Source: Bacillota bacterium (lineage in GTDB: Bacteria > Bacillota > UBA4882 > UBA8346). Taken from it: a stretch of 64,000 nt of DNA. The notes under the pieces were generated by a model. It searched no databases, was not told where the DNA came from, and saw only the letters and a program-made list of their open reading frames with translations. A program made the translations under genes and the position numbers. Below, one piece after another: positions 17,384 through 25,772 of this stretch. The stretch is from the NCBI GenBank assembly GCA_023401925.1, contig JAEXDA010000051.1, positions 4,891 through 68,890 of the forward strand, read 5' to 3'. The stretch's first letter is position 1; every line of letters starts with the position of its first letter.

Positions 17384-17505
17384 AATGCACAGTTCATTAA
17401 ATGGGCTCCGTGCCGCAGCAAATCCGTCTTTATGATGATTAACCGCGGGATATCAGGATATCTTTCAATCAAGTTATCCCGCTCAATTTCACCAATATTT
17501 CCCAT
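17384..17505 (-). pseudogene. Detached N-terminal segment of the split-barrel gene (frameshift)
   Basis: From the ATG at 17505 the frame reads MGNIGEIERDNLIERYPDIP and then RLIIIKTDLLRHGAHLMNCAL. This matches the start of the adjacent radical SAM protein (EKYPDIPRFIILKLDLLRRGASLTSRALDA). It then runs into non-homologous sequence. Restoring one G in GCATTGAC near 17383 would continue as ALDADLERIDSIM into the split-barrel frame. A natural frameshift, a sequencing error or a programmed slip are all possible; no slippery heptamer is obvious. Confidence 0.6.
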
Positions 17506-17524
17506 CGAGATCTTTTCTACCAAC

Positions 17525-18298
17525 TCATCTTACAGGCGGTATCCATACCAGTTTCTTATATTCATCGACAATCTTCTGAATTCGTTCCTTCGGCCAGGAA
17601 TCATCCCAACCAAGGCCGAGGTCCGAATTGACAAAAATAATATGAACATTCGTATGTTTGGGTTTACCTTCAATAATTGTAAATACGTTGCAGGTGCGAT
17701 CTTCACCTTGGCAATCGACGCATTGAGCCGTTTTGGCGCATCCCGTTTTAAATGGACGTCCTCCCAGATCGGTGCTGCGGATTTTTACATGCTGCGGAGA
17801 GATTTGGTGACGAATTCGATCAAAAGCAGCATCTAAATCTTTGGTAATCTTATTGCGGCCGATAATCAACACCGAATGTTCGTGGCCATAAAACATTCCC
17901 GCCACCCGATTGCCGACTGCATCGACATTTACCAGTCTTCCATCAAGCGTTACTGCATTGGTTCCGGTCAGGAAATATTTGCATTCAGAACTATAAGATA
18001 ACTCGCTTAATTTATAGGTTTGCGTCCATTCCCTGCCCCGTACATGGGCATCATATATTGTTGTTCCGCGTGCTTCAAGAGCCTTTGCAATCCCTAATTG
18101 CGTCGCGGAAGTGGAGTCTCCGGTGCCGACTTTTGAATCCAAGGGAATCAATTCTAGAGCAATTTTCCGTGCACTTTCCCCATCAGGAGCAAAATATGTA
18201 TTGAAACGCCGGTGTTTAAATGCTTTTAAAACCGTTACAATATCTTGATCCGCAATGGCCGAATAATTTATGTCTTGTGAAAGTAAAGTACTCATCAT
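17525..18298 (-). CDS. LUD-domain (LutC/DUF162-like) protein
   Basis: A protein of about 257 residues of the lactate-utilization LUD family, which has a Rossmann-like NAD/CoA-transferase-related fold. GTGDSTSATQLG near 60-70 and GTNAVTLDGRLVNVDAVGNRVAG in the middle are characteristic. A cysteine group, C-x5-C-x2-C-x6-C (GCAKTAQCVDCQGEDRTC), follows and could bind a metal. GGAAGGA precedes the ATG pair at 18298/18295. In lactate operons such proteins partner Fe-S subunits; none is present here, so a different redox role in the organosulfur cluster is likely. Confidence 0.8.
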   Translation of the reverse strand: MMSTLLSQDINYSAIADQDIVTVLKAFKHRRFNTYFAPDGESARKIALELIPLDSKVGTGDSTSATQLGIAKALEARGTTIYDAHVRGREWTQTYKLSELSYSSECKYFLTGTNAVTLDGRLVNVDAVGNRVAGMFYGHEHSVLIIGRNKITKDLDAAFDRIRHQISPQHVKIRSTDLGGRPFKTGCAKTAQCVDCQGEDRTCNVFTIIEGKPKHTNVHIIFVNSDLGLGWDDSWPKERIQKIVDEYKKLVWIPPVR

Positions 18299-18365
18299 CA
18301 ATCATCCTTCCCGAATCCTGTTATCTTATGTTGTTCAACTTGGTGATCATCCCCAAAAAGTGCCC

Positions 18366-19445
18366 CTATTTCCTGTTTACGATCTTACCTTCCGCATCAT
18401 ACGAAGTCCAAAAACTATTAAGGCGAAGTTCTTTTAGGGCTGCTTCCAGGTAGGTTTTATCTACAAGTTCTTTCACATCAAATCCATCTTTGATTAGTTC
18501 CAGGTCTTTGGCTAATGTAATAGTATCTTTATAATGCCCAATCACAAAATCATCCAGCAGAGGGGAATTAGTTTCAACGAGTTTGGACCCTTCCGCATCC
18601 TCGCGAAGGTTCTCAATCGGGGTTCCAGTTTTAGAGCCAGCTAAGAAAAACGCTTCACGGTTGTTTTCATTTGAACTCCACTGGGCGGCTTTAAGAAAAA
18701 CTTTTACAAAACGCTTTGTGACTTGCGGATATGTTTTTGCAAAACTTTCCGTCACAAAAATACCGCTTTGGGATTTCCACTTGTCTGGAAATTGTTCTTT
18801 CGTGGAATAGATAATCTTGATCTTTCCGGAATTACGTGGCGCAAAAAGCTGTGTTCCGTATAGTGCGCCATCAATATTATTGGAAGCTAAAGCGGCAACA
18901 CCATCCGCCGGGCCCAGATTGTAGTATTTGAAGTCTTTTGACGTCAATCCCTTAAATTGAGCAATCCGTTCAAACGCCAATTGAAAATTCGTAGCGTTTG
19001 CCGTCGCAAACTTCTTGCCCTTAAGGTCCTCAAATTTGGTAATTGGCGAACCAGCCGGTACTGCAACATAAGAATTACCATTCCGGCTTAAACCGGAAAT
19101 CAGTTTAATTTTTAGTCCGTTAGCCTTGGCGATGATGGCTCCTAATTCACTGGTTGCACCAATATCGATTGAATTATTGGCAAAAGCCTCATTCAAAGCC
19201 GGGCTGACTCCTTTGAAGAAAATCCACTCAACCTTGATACCATCTTTTTTAAACTCATCTTCTAAAAGTCCTTGCTGATGTACAATTCCAATTGTCTGGA
19301 GTGAATAGGGATTGCTGCTTCCGGCTGTGAAAGCACTGCCGATACGGATTACAACTGGTTTTTTATCTAAAGCAAAAATAAGAGTATTGCTTAATGTGGC
19401 AATTAATAAAACGACCATTATGATAATGCTTAACAGCTTCTTCAT
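18366..19445 (-). CDS. SsuA/TauA-type ABC solute-binding protein
   Basis: An exported binding protein of about 359 residues. An N-terminal signal peptide (MKKLLSIIIMVVLLIATLSN...) is present, with no obvious lipobox. The mature part shows the NMT1/SsuA pattern: VIRIGSAFTAG, then DIGATSELGAIIAKANG and SYVAVPAGSPITKFEDLKGKKFA. It should capture an aliphatic or aromatic sulfonate-like anion and deliver it to the two permeases encoded downstream. The ATG at 19445 has GGAGG upstream. The upstream 276-base gap to ridA shows no clear promoter. Confidence 0.9.
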   Translation of the reverse strand: MKKLLSIIIMVVLLIATLSNTLIFALDKKPVVIRIGSAFTAGSSNPYSLQTIGIVHQQGLLEDEFKKDGIKVEWIFFKGVSPALNEAFANNSIDIGATSELGAIIAKANGLKIKLISGLSRNGNSYVAVPAGSPITKFEDLKGKKFATANATNFQLAFERIAQFKGLTSKDFKYYNLGPADGVAALASNNIDGALYGTQLFAPRNSGKIKIIYSTKEQFPDKWKSQSGIFVTESFAKTYPQVTKRFVKVFLKAAQWSSNENNREAFFLAGSKTGTPIENLREDAEGSKLVETNSPLLDDFVIGHYKDTITLAKDLELIKDGFDVKELVDKTYLEAALKELRLNSFWTSYDAEGKIVNRK

Positions 19446-19721
19446 TTGTTTTTCCTCCAATTAAGATAGTATTAATTCATAATGAGACCCTGCGGTTAAA
19501 TTCCAGCCTTTCATGATTTTGATTACTTAATGCATTCTTTTTTGCATAAGAAATTGGCTCCATTTGCTTCCCCCTTTTAGTTTTAATACTTAGCTTTAAA
19601 ACCGTAGCTCCTATATATCACTTATTGTCACCGTAATTAAAACCCAATGAGTCTAATACTTTTTATTGTTTTTTCTCTGTGTTTTCACGATAAGATTTAT
19701 ATGAATAAGCGATACTCGAAT

Positions 19722-20102
19722 TTATCCATTACGGGCTATTGCAATTGCTTCAATTTCGATTTTAGCCTCTTTGGGAAGCTTAACAGCTTGAATACAAGCC
19801 CGGGCAGGGTAAGGTGAATCAAAATATTTGCTGTAAATTTCATTTACTACCGAAAAATCGGCTAGATTTAGAAGATATACTGTTGTTTTTACTACATCAT
19901 TCATTGTCATTCCAGCATCTTCCAAGATAATTTTAATATTTTCGAGGGTTTGCTGTGTCTGTGCCGCGGTATCCGGAGCCGCCAGAGTGCCAGTTATATC
20001 CAATCCTAATTGACAAGTAAATAAAAAGTCCCCGAATTTAACCGCTTGTGAGTAAGAGCCTATCGGCTGAGGTGCCGTTTTGATTTGAATCGCCGTTTTC
20101 AT
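19722..20102 (-). CDS. ridA: RidA/YjgF-family enamine/imine deaminase
   Basis: A 126-residue member of the RidA family, which hydrolyses reactive enamines and imines made by PLP enzymes. PQPIGSYSQAV at the N-terminus, the middle YLLNLADF segment and PYPARACIQAVKLPKEAKIEIEAIA with its carboxylate-binding Arg are all present. GGAGG lies upstream of the ATG. As first gene behind a GGAAT-type promoter shared with cysT and sbp, it probably belongs to the sulfur regulon, where PLP enzymes of cysteine metabolism generate 2-aminoacrylate. Confidence 0.92.
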   Translation of the reverse strand: MKTAIQIKTAPQPIGSYSQAVKFGDFLFTCQLGLDITGTLAAPDTAAQTQQTLENIKIILEDAGMTMNDVVKTTVYLLNLADFSVVNEIYSKYFDSPYPARACIQAVKLPKEAKIEIEAIAIARNG

Positions 20103-20234
20103 GAAAGTAAATCCTCCAATTTAATTTAGCAAACCAATCTATTTAGTATGAATTATTGTTGCAAAAAACCATCTTATACGATGATATATTGGAGTAACAC
20201 ACAAGCAATAATATTTTTGTCGGATTAATCAATA

Positions 20235-20285
20235 GTATTCCTACCGAATTAATTAGATAGTACTATACTCTATATTTGTTGTCAA
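20235..20285 (-). promoter_or_regulatory. ridA promoter with CymR-like GGAAT element
   Basis: TTGACA (20280-20285 on the minus strand), 17 bases and TACTAT (20257-20262). Fifteen bases downstream is CGGTAGGAATACTAT (GGAAT at 20237-20241), matching the elements at cysT and sbp. The region between here and the intron 3' end (20286-20421) shows no gene. Confidence 0.6.
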
Positions 20286-20421
20286 CATATTTTGTCGACA
20301 AAAATCGAATTTTAACGGATTTTAGCAGACAGAAGGCAAGCATACAAGTATCTAAAATCAAAGATTGCATTGATTACAACTACGTGAGCTTTCTCTTTCT
20401 ATTTCTTTAAGCTCGATTATA

Positions 20422-22340
20422 ATCGAGTAGGAGGTAGATGATTAATTCATCTACCGACCTCTCACACCACCGTACGTACCGTTCGGTATACGGCGGTTCC
20501 TTAGTTTACACGTACTTGTCGATAGTAATCAGAGAAAAATAAATAGCCAAGGTTATCCAATTTCTGGTTATTCAGAGAATAACTCAAGATAGGGCTATTG
20601 GAGATTCTCCAGTAGCCTTTTCTGGTGTTTGCAAATTGCCAGGCCTTATCCCCGTCTATTCCTAGACGCTTTAGTTCATGGAACCTTGTTTTGACTTTCT
20701 TCCATTGCTTCCAGTAAATCATTCGGATGCGCCGTCTTAACCATTCATCGATTGTTTCCATCAATTTCTTCATGTCCGCAATTTTAAAGTAATTTACCCA
20801 CCCTACGATGTATCTTTTGATACGTTCGGTTCTGAGTTCGTTTCCCCATCCGTTGCTTCGAGATGTCAGCTCTTTCACCTTAGCTTTCATCTTGGCAATT
20901 GACTTTGGGTGGATGCGGATTCCGGTCACTCCTTTTACTTTGTAGAAGGTAAACCCAAGAAATTTGACTTTTCCAACGTAGTCTACTACTGTCTTGGTCC
21001 GATTTACTCTAAGAAATAATTTTCCCTCAATATAGGGTAAAATGTTTTCCAGTGTGCGATTGGCGCTCTTTCTGCTTTTACAGAAAATGACCATATCATC
21101 TGCGTATCGGACGAATCGATGTCCTCGATTTTCCAACTCATGGTCAAGCTCATTCAACATGATATTACTGAGTAGTGGACTTAGAGGTCCCCCTTGCGGT
21201 ACGCCGATTTCAGTTTCTTCGAAGGTATGCCTTACGACAACTCCAGCCCGTAGGTATTTATGAATCAGTGAGATTACACGCCCGTCTTTTATTGTCCGTG
21301 ATAATACTTCTACCAGTTTACTTTGGTTGACTGTATCGAAATATTTCTCTAAATCCATATCCACCACATACATATAGCCTTCATCTATATTCTTTTGACA
21401 TCTTCGGATGGCATCATGCGCACTGCGTCCTGGTCGGAATCCATAACTGTTATCCGAAAATTGCTTTTCGAATATTGGGGTTAATACCTGGGTTATTGCC
21501 TGTTGCACGACTCGGTCTACCACTGTTGGGATTCCTAGGTTTCTTACTTTTCCCTTTTCTTCTTTGGGTATTTCTACCCTCCTTACGGGGTTCGGACGGT
21601 GTTTTCCGTCCTTGATTGCCTGAGTTAGCTGCTTGCCGTTTTCTTTGAGATATTGTTGAAGTTCATCAACTTTCATCCCATCAATCCCGCCTGCGCCTTT
21701 ATTGGATTTTACTTTTACGTATGCTTTATTCATGTTGTCACGGTCCAATATTTTCTCCAGCAACCGCTCCGTCGACAAGCCTGTGTCGGTGATGTTGTTT
21801 TCAGTTATCTTTGATGAGTCATACGCTTCCCCATATCTTCCCTGTTCCGCAGGTGTTTTCTGAGGATAGCCCTCTTTTCGAGATTGTCTGTATTTAGTTT
21901 CATCTTTAGTAACTTTCATTGACTTTCACCTCCTAAAGTTCGTCCTTCCTTCGTATTGTCGACTTTACGAAGTATTATGACTCTGCTGACCTCTCATGAT
22001 AAATCTTGTTTCAACCGTGCTTCATACATTGTTTCCACACGTCCATGAGCCCTCCCCAGGTAAGAACGCAATCTTTCCTTCCATCTATCTGCCACATTTA
22101 CACCGTAAGTTCCGGATAGTCTTTGGGCTTTGGTTTGTTTTGCAACCTTACCCTAACTTACATATGCCTTATGTGATTCCTGTTCGTCAGACCGGAAGTT
22201 TGCCGCCAGCTTCCTTCAGATTCCCCGTCACCGAGGACACCTGCGCGTCCTGTTGGACGCGAGCTCTTGGCTATGTGTTTGGCACTATCATCCCACACTC
22301 GGGACTTTCACCCGTTAGATTGCGCCCATGCTGGGCGCAC
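20422..22340 (-). mobile_element. Group II intron inserted behind the sbp terminator
   Basis: The intron RNA starts at GTGCGCCCAG (22340 downward) with the usual domain I start including GGGTGAAAGTCCC. The reverse transcriptase occupies domain IV. A domain V hairpin of GAACCGCCG...CGGTGGT form lies near 20457-20500, and a domain VI hairpin GGTAGATGA/TCATCTACC near 20430-20456. The 3' end is placed at about 20422 (CTACTCGAT); a few bases either way are possible. The 5' exon is a strong terminator hairpin, the insertion preference of class C introns. The intron looks intact and may still be active. Confidence 0.88.
20501..21919 (-). CDS. ltrA: Group II intron reverse transcriptase/maturase
   Basis: A 472-residue intron-encoded protein. 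The RT fingers-palm blocks include RNLGIPTVVDRVVQQA, YGFRPGRSAHDA, the catalytic VVDMDLEKYFDTV and RYADD (YADD at 282-285), then a maturase X domain and GIIM-like C-terminal helices. No HNH endonuclease domain follows the X domain, consistent with class C-type introns that target terminators. AGGAGG lies upstream of the ATG. The protein helps splicing and copies the intron into new sites. Confidence 0.95.
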   Translation of the reverse strand: MKVTKDETKYRQSRKEGYPQKTPAEQGRYGEAYDSSKITENNITDTGLSTERLLEKILDRDNMNKAYVKVKSNKGAGGIDGMKVDELQQYLKENGKQLTQAIKDGKHRPNPVRRVEIPKEEKGKVRNLGIPTVVDRVVQQAITQVLTPIFEKQFSDNSYGFRPGRSAHDAIRRCQKNIDEGYMYVVDMDLEKYFDTVNQSKLVEVLSRTIKDGRVISLIHKYLRAGVVVRHTFEETEIGVPQGGPLSPLLSNIMLNELDHELENRGHRFVRYADDMVIFCKSRKSANRTLENILPYIEGKLFLRVNRTKTVVDYVGKVKFLGFTFYKVKGVTGIRIHPKSIAKMKAKVKELTSRSNGWGNELRTERIKRYIVGWVNYFKIADMKKLMETIDEWLRRRIRMIYWKQWKKVKTRFHELKRLGIDGDKAWQFANTRKGYWRISNSPILSYSLNNQKLDNLGYLFFSDYYRQVRVN

Positions 22341-22346
22341 AAATAT

Positions 22347-22379
22347 GGGGCTGTCTCATTTTGCTTCTGAGACAGCCCC
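22347..22379 (-). terminator. Terminator of the sulfate-binding protein gene, 5' exon of the intron
   Basis: GGGGCTGTCTCA and TGAGACAGCCCC form a perfect 12-bp stem with a nine-base loop, 28 bases after the sbp stop codon. The intron begins six bases beyond it, so the normal U-tail has been separated from the hairpin. Confidence 0.8.
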
Positions 22380-22406
22380 CTTTAAAAAACATAATCTGAC
22401 TTTTAA

Positions 22407-23420
22407 TTATTGCGGTTGATAGATTTGATCGAAGGATCCACCGTCCTCAAAATGGGTTTTTTGAGCTTTTCGCCATCCACCAAAAGTATCGTCAATTGTA
22501 ATCAGCTTAATTTTCGGAAATAAATGAACATATTTATCGGCAACCGATTTTAGGCGTGGCCGGTAATAATTTTGGGCCGCGATTTCTTGTCCTTCCGCGC
22601 TATAAAGATATTTAAGGTATGCTTCGGCAATTTTCCGGGTACCCTTTTTGGCGACCACCTTGTCAACAACCGCCACTGGAGGCTCGGCCAAAATACTCAA
22701 TGAAGGCACAACGATTTCGAATTTATCTTTTCCTAGTTCATTGATAGCTAAAAACGCTTCATTTTCCCAAGCCAGTAAAACATCACCAACTCCGCGTTGT
22801 ACGAAGGTGGTGGTGGCACCCCGGGCTCCCGAATCAAGCACCGGAACATTTTTATATAGTTTCTTCACAAATTCCTTTGCTTTTTCTTGAGAATTTTGGT
22901 TATGTTTTAAAGCATATCCCCAAGCGGCCAGATAATTCCAACGGGCACCGCCGGAAGTTTTCGGGTTTGGTGTAATGACTGAAATTCCAGGTTTGACAAG
23001 ATCGTCCCAATCCCTAATGTTTTTGGGATTACCTTTCCTAACCAAAAACACAATCGTCGAGGTATAAGGAGTACTATTATCGGGCAACCGCTTTTGCCAA
23101 TTGGTTGGCAGTAGTTTTGTATCGGCGATGGCGTCAATATCATAAGCAAGCGCCAATGTAACCACGTCCGCCTCTAAACCGTCAATTACCGTCCTGGCTT
23201 GTGCGCCGGATCCGCCATGGGATTGTTTAATCGCTACGGTTTGACCTGTCTTGGCCTTCCAGTACCTTGCAAAGGCAGCATTATAATTTTGATACAATTC
23301 ACGGGTGGGATCATAAGAAACATTCAGTAAAGTAATTTCCCCTTCTGCTCCGGCAAAAGACACAACTCCAACCAATAAAACCAAAACGAACAACAATCCT
23401 AAAATTATTTTTTTCCTCAA
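22407..23420 (-). CDS. sbp: Periplasmic/extracellular sulfate-binding protein (Sbp/CysP type)
   Basis: A solute-binding protein of about 337 residues for sulfate or thiosulfate, feeding CysTWA. Family motifs include LLNVSYDPTRELYQ, SHGGSGAQARTVIDGLEADVV and LLAWENEA. The TTG at 23420 is preferred as start: GGGGG lies eight bases upstream and it opens a canonical signal peptide (MRKKIILGLLFVLVLLVGVV). Starting at the upstream ATG would bury the ribosome site. It is encoded 11 kb from its transporter, separated by the organosulfur cluster and the intron, but its promoter carries the same GGAAT element. Confidence 0.92.
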   Translation of the reverse strand: MRKKIILGLLFVLVLLVGVVSFAGAEGEITLLNVSYDPTRELYQNYNAAFARYWKAKTGQTVAIKQSHGGSGAQARTVIDGLEADVVTLALAYDIDAIADTKLLPTNWQKRLPDNSTPYTSTIVFLVRKGNPKNIRDWDDLVKPGISVITPNPKTSGGARWNYLAAWGYALKHNQNSQEKAKEFVKKLYKNVPVLDSGARGATTTFVQRGVGDVLLAWENEAFLAINELGKDKFEIVVPSLSILAEPPVAVVDKVVAKKGTRKIAEAYLKYLYSAEGQEIAAQNYYRPRLKSVADKYVHLFPKIKLITIDDTFGGWRKAQKTHFEDGGSFDQIYQPQ

Positions 23421-23489
23421 AACCAAAACCCCCTTCATTGTTTGTTTTATAATAAACATATCGGAATGCTATGAAATACAGAAATTTTT

Positions 23490-23512
23490 TTTTACCGCTT
23501 TACGCGGTAAAA
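23490..23512 (-). other. Hairpin in the sbp mRNA leader
   Basis: TTTTACCGC and GCGGTAAAA form a perfect nine-base stem with a five-base loop. It lies between the promoter and the ribosome site of sbp. No U-run follows on the minus strand, so it is more likely a stabiliser or protein site than a terminator. Confidence 0.5.
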
Positions 23513-23516
23513 TTAA

Positions 23517-23574
23517 GTATTCCTATAAACTTAATTATATTTTTTATACTACTAAATCATTCCTGGTTTGTCAA
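23517..23574 (-). promoter_or_regulatory. sbp promoter with CymR-like GGAAT element
   Basis: TTGACA (23569-23574), 17 bases and TAGTAT (23546-23551) on the minus strand. TTTATAGGAATACTTAA follows 22 bases downstream (GGAAT at 23519-23523). A second GGAAT lies in the spacer. Confidence 0.6.
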
Positions 23575-23589
23575 TCATTTTTTTAAAAC

Positions 23590-24606
23590 TTACGATGTCA
23601 ATGCCTTAGGCAAGGCGTTATCGAAAGGAAAAATTTGCAAAACTATCTTCACTGACGCTTGTTTGCACAAAGTTTTCATCTTCACCACTGCCACCTGTTC
23701 CAATTGAAAGTTCCGACTGGATATTGCTCCAAAATAATCCAAATCCCAAACTGGATTCCCGTTTCGGGAGAGCTTCGGCTCAATGTTACGTGGAAAAGAA
23801 AAATCAATCAAAAGCTTATTGGAAAGGAACGCTCGGTGTTCCTCTTTAATAAGCAAATGAGGTGCTGATGTGGCAGCGATGATAATATCATTGGCCTCTA
23901 TCGCCTGGAGTAGATTCTCATAACCATAAACTACGGTCAAATCACCAACAAATTCCGCTGTTTTTTTCACTCTTTTTCTGGTGAGCATCGTTGTTTGTAT
24001 TCCATTGTAAAGCAAAACTTGAATTGTTTTTTGAGCAATTTCACCATTCCCTAAAACTAAAGCCCGTTGCCCAGCCGGGTTGCCATAATAGTTTTTTAAT
24101 TCCTTCATAAGCAATGTTGTAAGTGATGTGCTATGCTTACCGATTCCAGACTGTACCCGGATACGCCGGGCGAATTGTAATACCTTTTTAAACAGTATAC
24201 TTAAGTTCGGCGCTGCTTTCCCCAGTTTTTCCGGTATTTCATAAGCGCCCGCAACCTGCCCCAAAATCTTCGTTTCGCCGATAATCATCGAATGGAACCC
24301 CGTAGCGAGTTCCAACAGATGCAATACGACTTCATGTCCACAATAGTGATAAAAAAATTCCCGTTTCACGGATTGTTGATCGTAAAAACCCTTTATGAGC
24401 TCCCAACAAAAAGAAACCGACCGGTTGGTATAAAAATAAAACTCCGTCCGGTTACAGGTTGAAAGGATGACAGTTTCAGCCGGAAATATATCTTGCCGGT
24501 ATATTTCAGTAAGTTGATGAAGAGTCAGATGAAACAATTTACGATATTCAACAGGCGCGGAACGAAAGTCAATCCCAATCACCTGTAAATTTTCACTATC
24601 AGCCAT
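23590..24606 (-). CDS. hemA: Short glutamyl-tRNA reductase-like protein
   Basis: Glutamyl-tRNA reductase makes glutamate-1-semialdehyde for tetrapyrroles. The catalytic domain is intact: VIGIDFRSAPVEYR at the start, the Cys of STCNRTEFY, and GFHSMIIGETKILGQV. The NADPH domain carries LVLGNGEIAQK. Length is 338 residues, against more than 400 for most HemA, because the C-terminal dimerisation helices are missing. ATG 24606 follows GGAGGGAGGTG; an upstream ATG at 24651 with a close GGAGG is possible. Lying just after cysK in a sulfur locus, it may serve siroheme supply for sulfite reductase. It could also be a second copy; other heme genes are not in this window. Confidence 0.8.
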   Translation of the reverse strand: MADSENLQVIGIDFRSAPVEYRKLFHLTLHQLTEIYRQDIFPAETVILSTCNRTEFYFYTNRSVSFCWELIKGFYDQQSVKREFFYHYCGHEVVLHLLELATGFHSMIIGETKILGQVAGAYEIPEKLGKAAPNLSILFKKVLQFARRIRVQSGIGKHSTSLTTLLMKELKNYYGNPAGQRALVLGNGEIAQKTIQVLLYNGIQTTMLTRKRVKKTAEFVGDLTVVYGYENLLQAIEANDIIIAATSAPHLLIKEEHRAFLSNKLLIDFSFPRNIEPKLSRNGNPVWDLDYFGAISSRNFQLEQVAVVKMKTLCKQASVKIVLQIFPFDNALPKALTS

Positions 24607-24675
24607 CCCGGATACACCTCCCTCCACTCCTATCTGCTTCCTTTCAGACATTAATCCTCCAAGTTGATTCTCATT

Positions 24676-25605
24676 TTATTGAAACAGTGGGGTCGACAAG
24701 TATCGCTCACCCGTATCCGGCAATATCACCACAATTGACTTGCCTTTATTTTCCGGCCTCTTGGCTACTTCTTTTGCAGCAAAGGTCGCAGCACCCGATG
24801 ATATTCCCACCAACAAGCCTTCCAATTTCGCTAGTTTTCGGGAGGTCTCAAAAGCTTCATCATTTTTTACTTTAAAAATTTCATCGATAATGGAACGGTT
24901 TAAAACTTCCGGAATAATATTGGCTCCTATCCCCTGAATCATATGAGGTCCGGACCGGCCCTCCGAAAGCAACGGAGAATCATACGGTTCAACTGCAATG
25001 ATTTTCACTGCCGGATTCTTTTGTTTTAAGACTTCTCCAACACCGGTAATGGTCCCGCCGGTTCCAACACAGCTGACAAAAATGTCAACCTTGCCGTCGG
25101 TATCCCTCCATATTTCTTCGGCAGTAGTACGACGGTGGATTTCGGGATTAGCCGGATTTTCAAATTGTTGGGGAATAAAAGAATGAGGTATGGTTTCCGC
25201 CAACTCCTTGGCTTTTTGAATGGCCCCTTTCATCCCGCCTGGTCCAGGTGTTAATACGATTTCCGCACCGAAGGCATTTAATAATTTACGCCGTTCCAAG
25301 CTCATGGTCTCGGGCATGGTCAATATCAACCGATACCCCTTGGCGGCGGCTGTTACCGCTAACCCAATACCCGTATTGCCACTAGTAGGTTCGATAATAA
25401 CCGAATCCTTCCGGAGAATCCCCCGTTCTTCAGCATCCTGTATCATCCCATAACCGATTCGGTCTTTGACACTACCGGCCGGATTGAAATATTCCAGTTT
25501 GACGATGATTTTAGCGTGTAAATCGTTGATTTTATCATATCTTGTGAGTTCCAACAGGGGGGTATTGCCAATTAAATCCGTCAGACATTTTACAATTTTG
25601 GACAT
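24676..25605 (-). CDS. cysK: Cysteine synthase (O-acetylserine sulfhydrylase)
   Basis: A 309-residue PLP enzyme forming cysteine from O-acetylserine and sulfide. The PLP lysine is in NPAGSVKDRIG, the substrate loop in EPTSGNTGIGLA and the phosphate loop in GTGGTITG. The C-terminal PDTGERYLSTPLF is typical. It precedes hemA in a two-gene unit and has its own sigma-A-like promoter. The ribosome site (GGTG) is weak. Confidence 0.96.
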   Translation of the reverse strand: MSKIVKCLTDLIGNTPLLELTRYDKINDLHAKIIVKLEYFNPAGSVKDRIGYGMIQDAEERGILRKDSVIIEPTSGNTGIGLAVTAAAKGYRLILTMPETMSLERRKLLNAFGAEIVLTPGPGGMKGAIQKAKELAETIPHSFIPQQFENPANPEIHRRTTAEEIWRDTDGKVDIFVSCVGTGGTITGVGEVLKQKNPAVKIIAVEPYDSPLLSEGRSGPHMIQGIGANIIPEVLNRSIIDEIFKVKNDEAFETSRKLAKLEGLLVGISSGAATFAAKEVAKRPENKGKSIVVILPDTGERYLSTPLFQ

Positions 25606-25660
25606 TTAGATTTCACCATTTCTTATCATTACTATTCATATTGATTTAGTATTGATTCTA

Positions 25661-25689
25661 ATCATAGTATTTTAACGATAGTTTGTCAA
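25661..25689 (-). promoter_or_regulatory. cysK promoter
   Basis: TTGACA (25684-25689), a 17-base spacer and TATGAT (25661-25666) on the minus strand. The TAGAATCAATACTA just downstream resembles, but does not match, the GGAAT elements of the other sulfur promoters. Confidence 0.6.
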
Positions 25690-25729
25690 TCCATAAGATA
25701 TAAAATCAATATCTCAACTTTTACACCTT

Positions 25730-25748
25730 GAAAACCAAGAAACTTGGT
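25730..25748 (-). terminator. Terminator of the repeat-protein gene
   Basis: ACCAAG-TTT-CTTGGT followed by TTTTC on the minus strand, 25 bases after the stop of the gene at 25773. Confidence 0.5.
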
Positions 25749-25772
25749 AGATAGAAGTTCTCTTGGATATTT

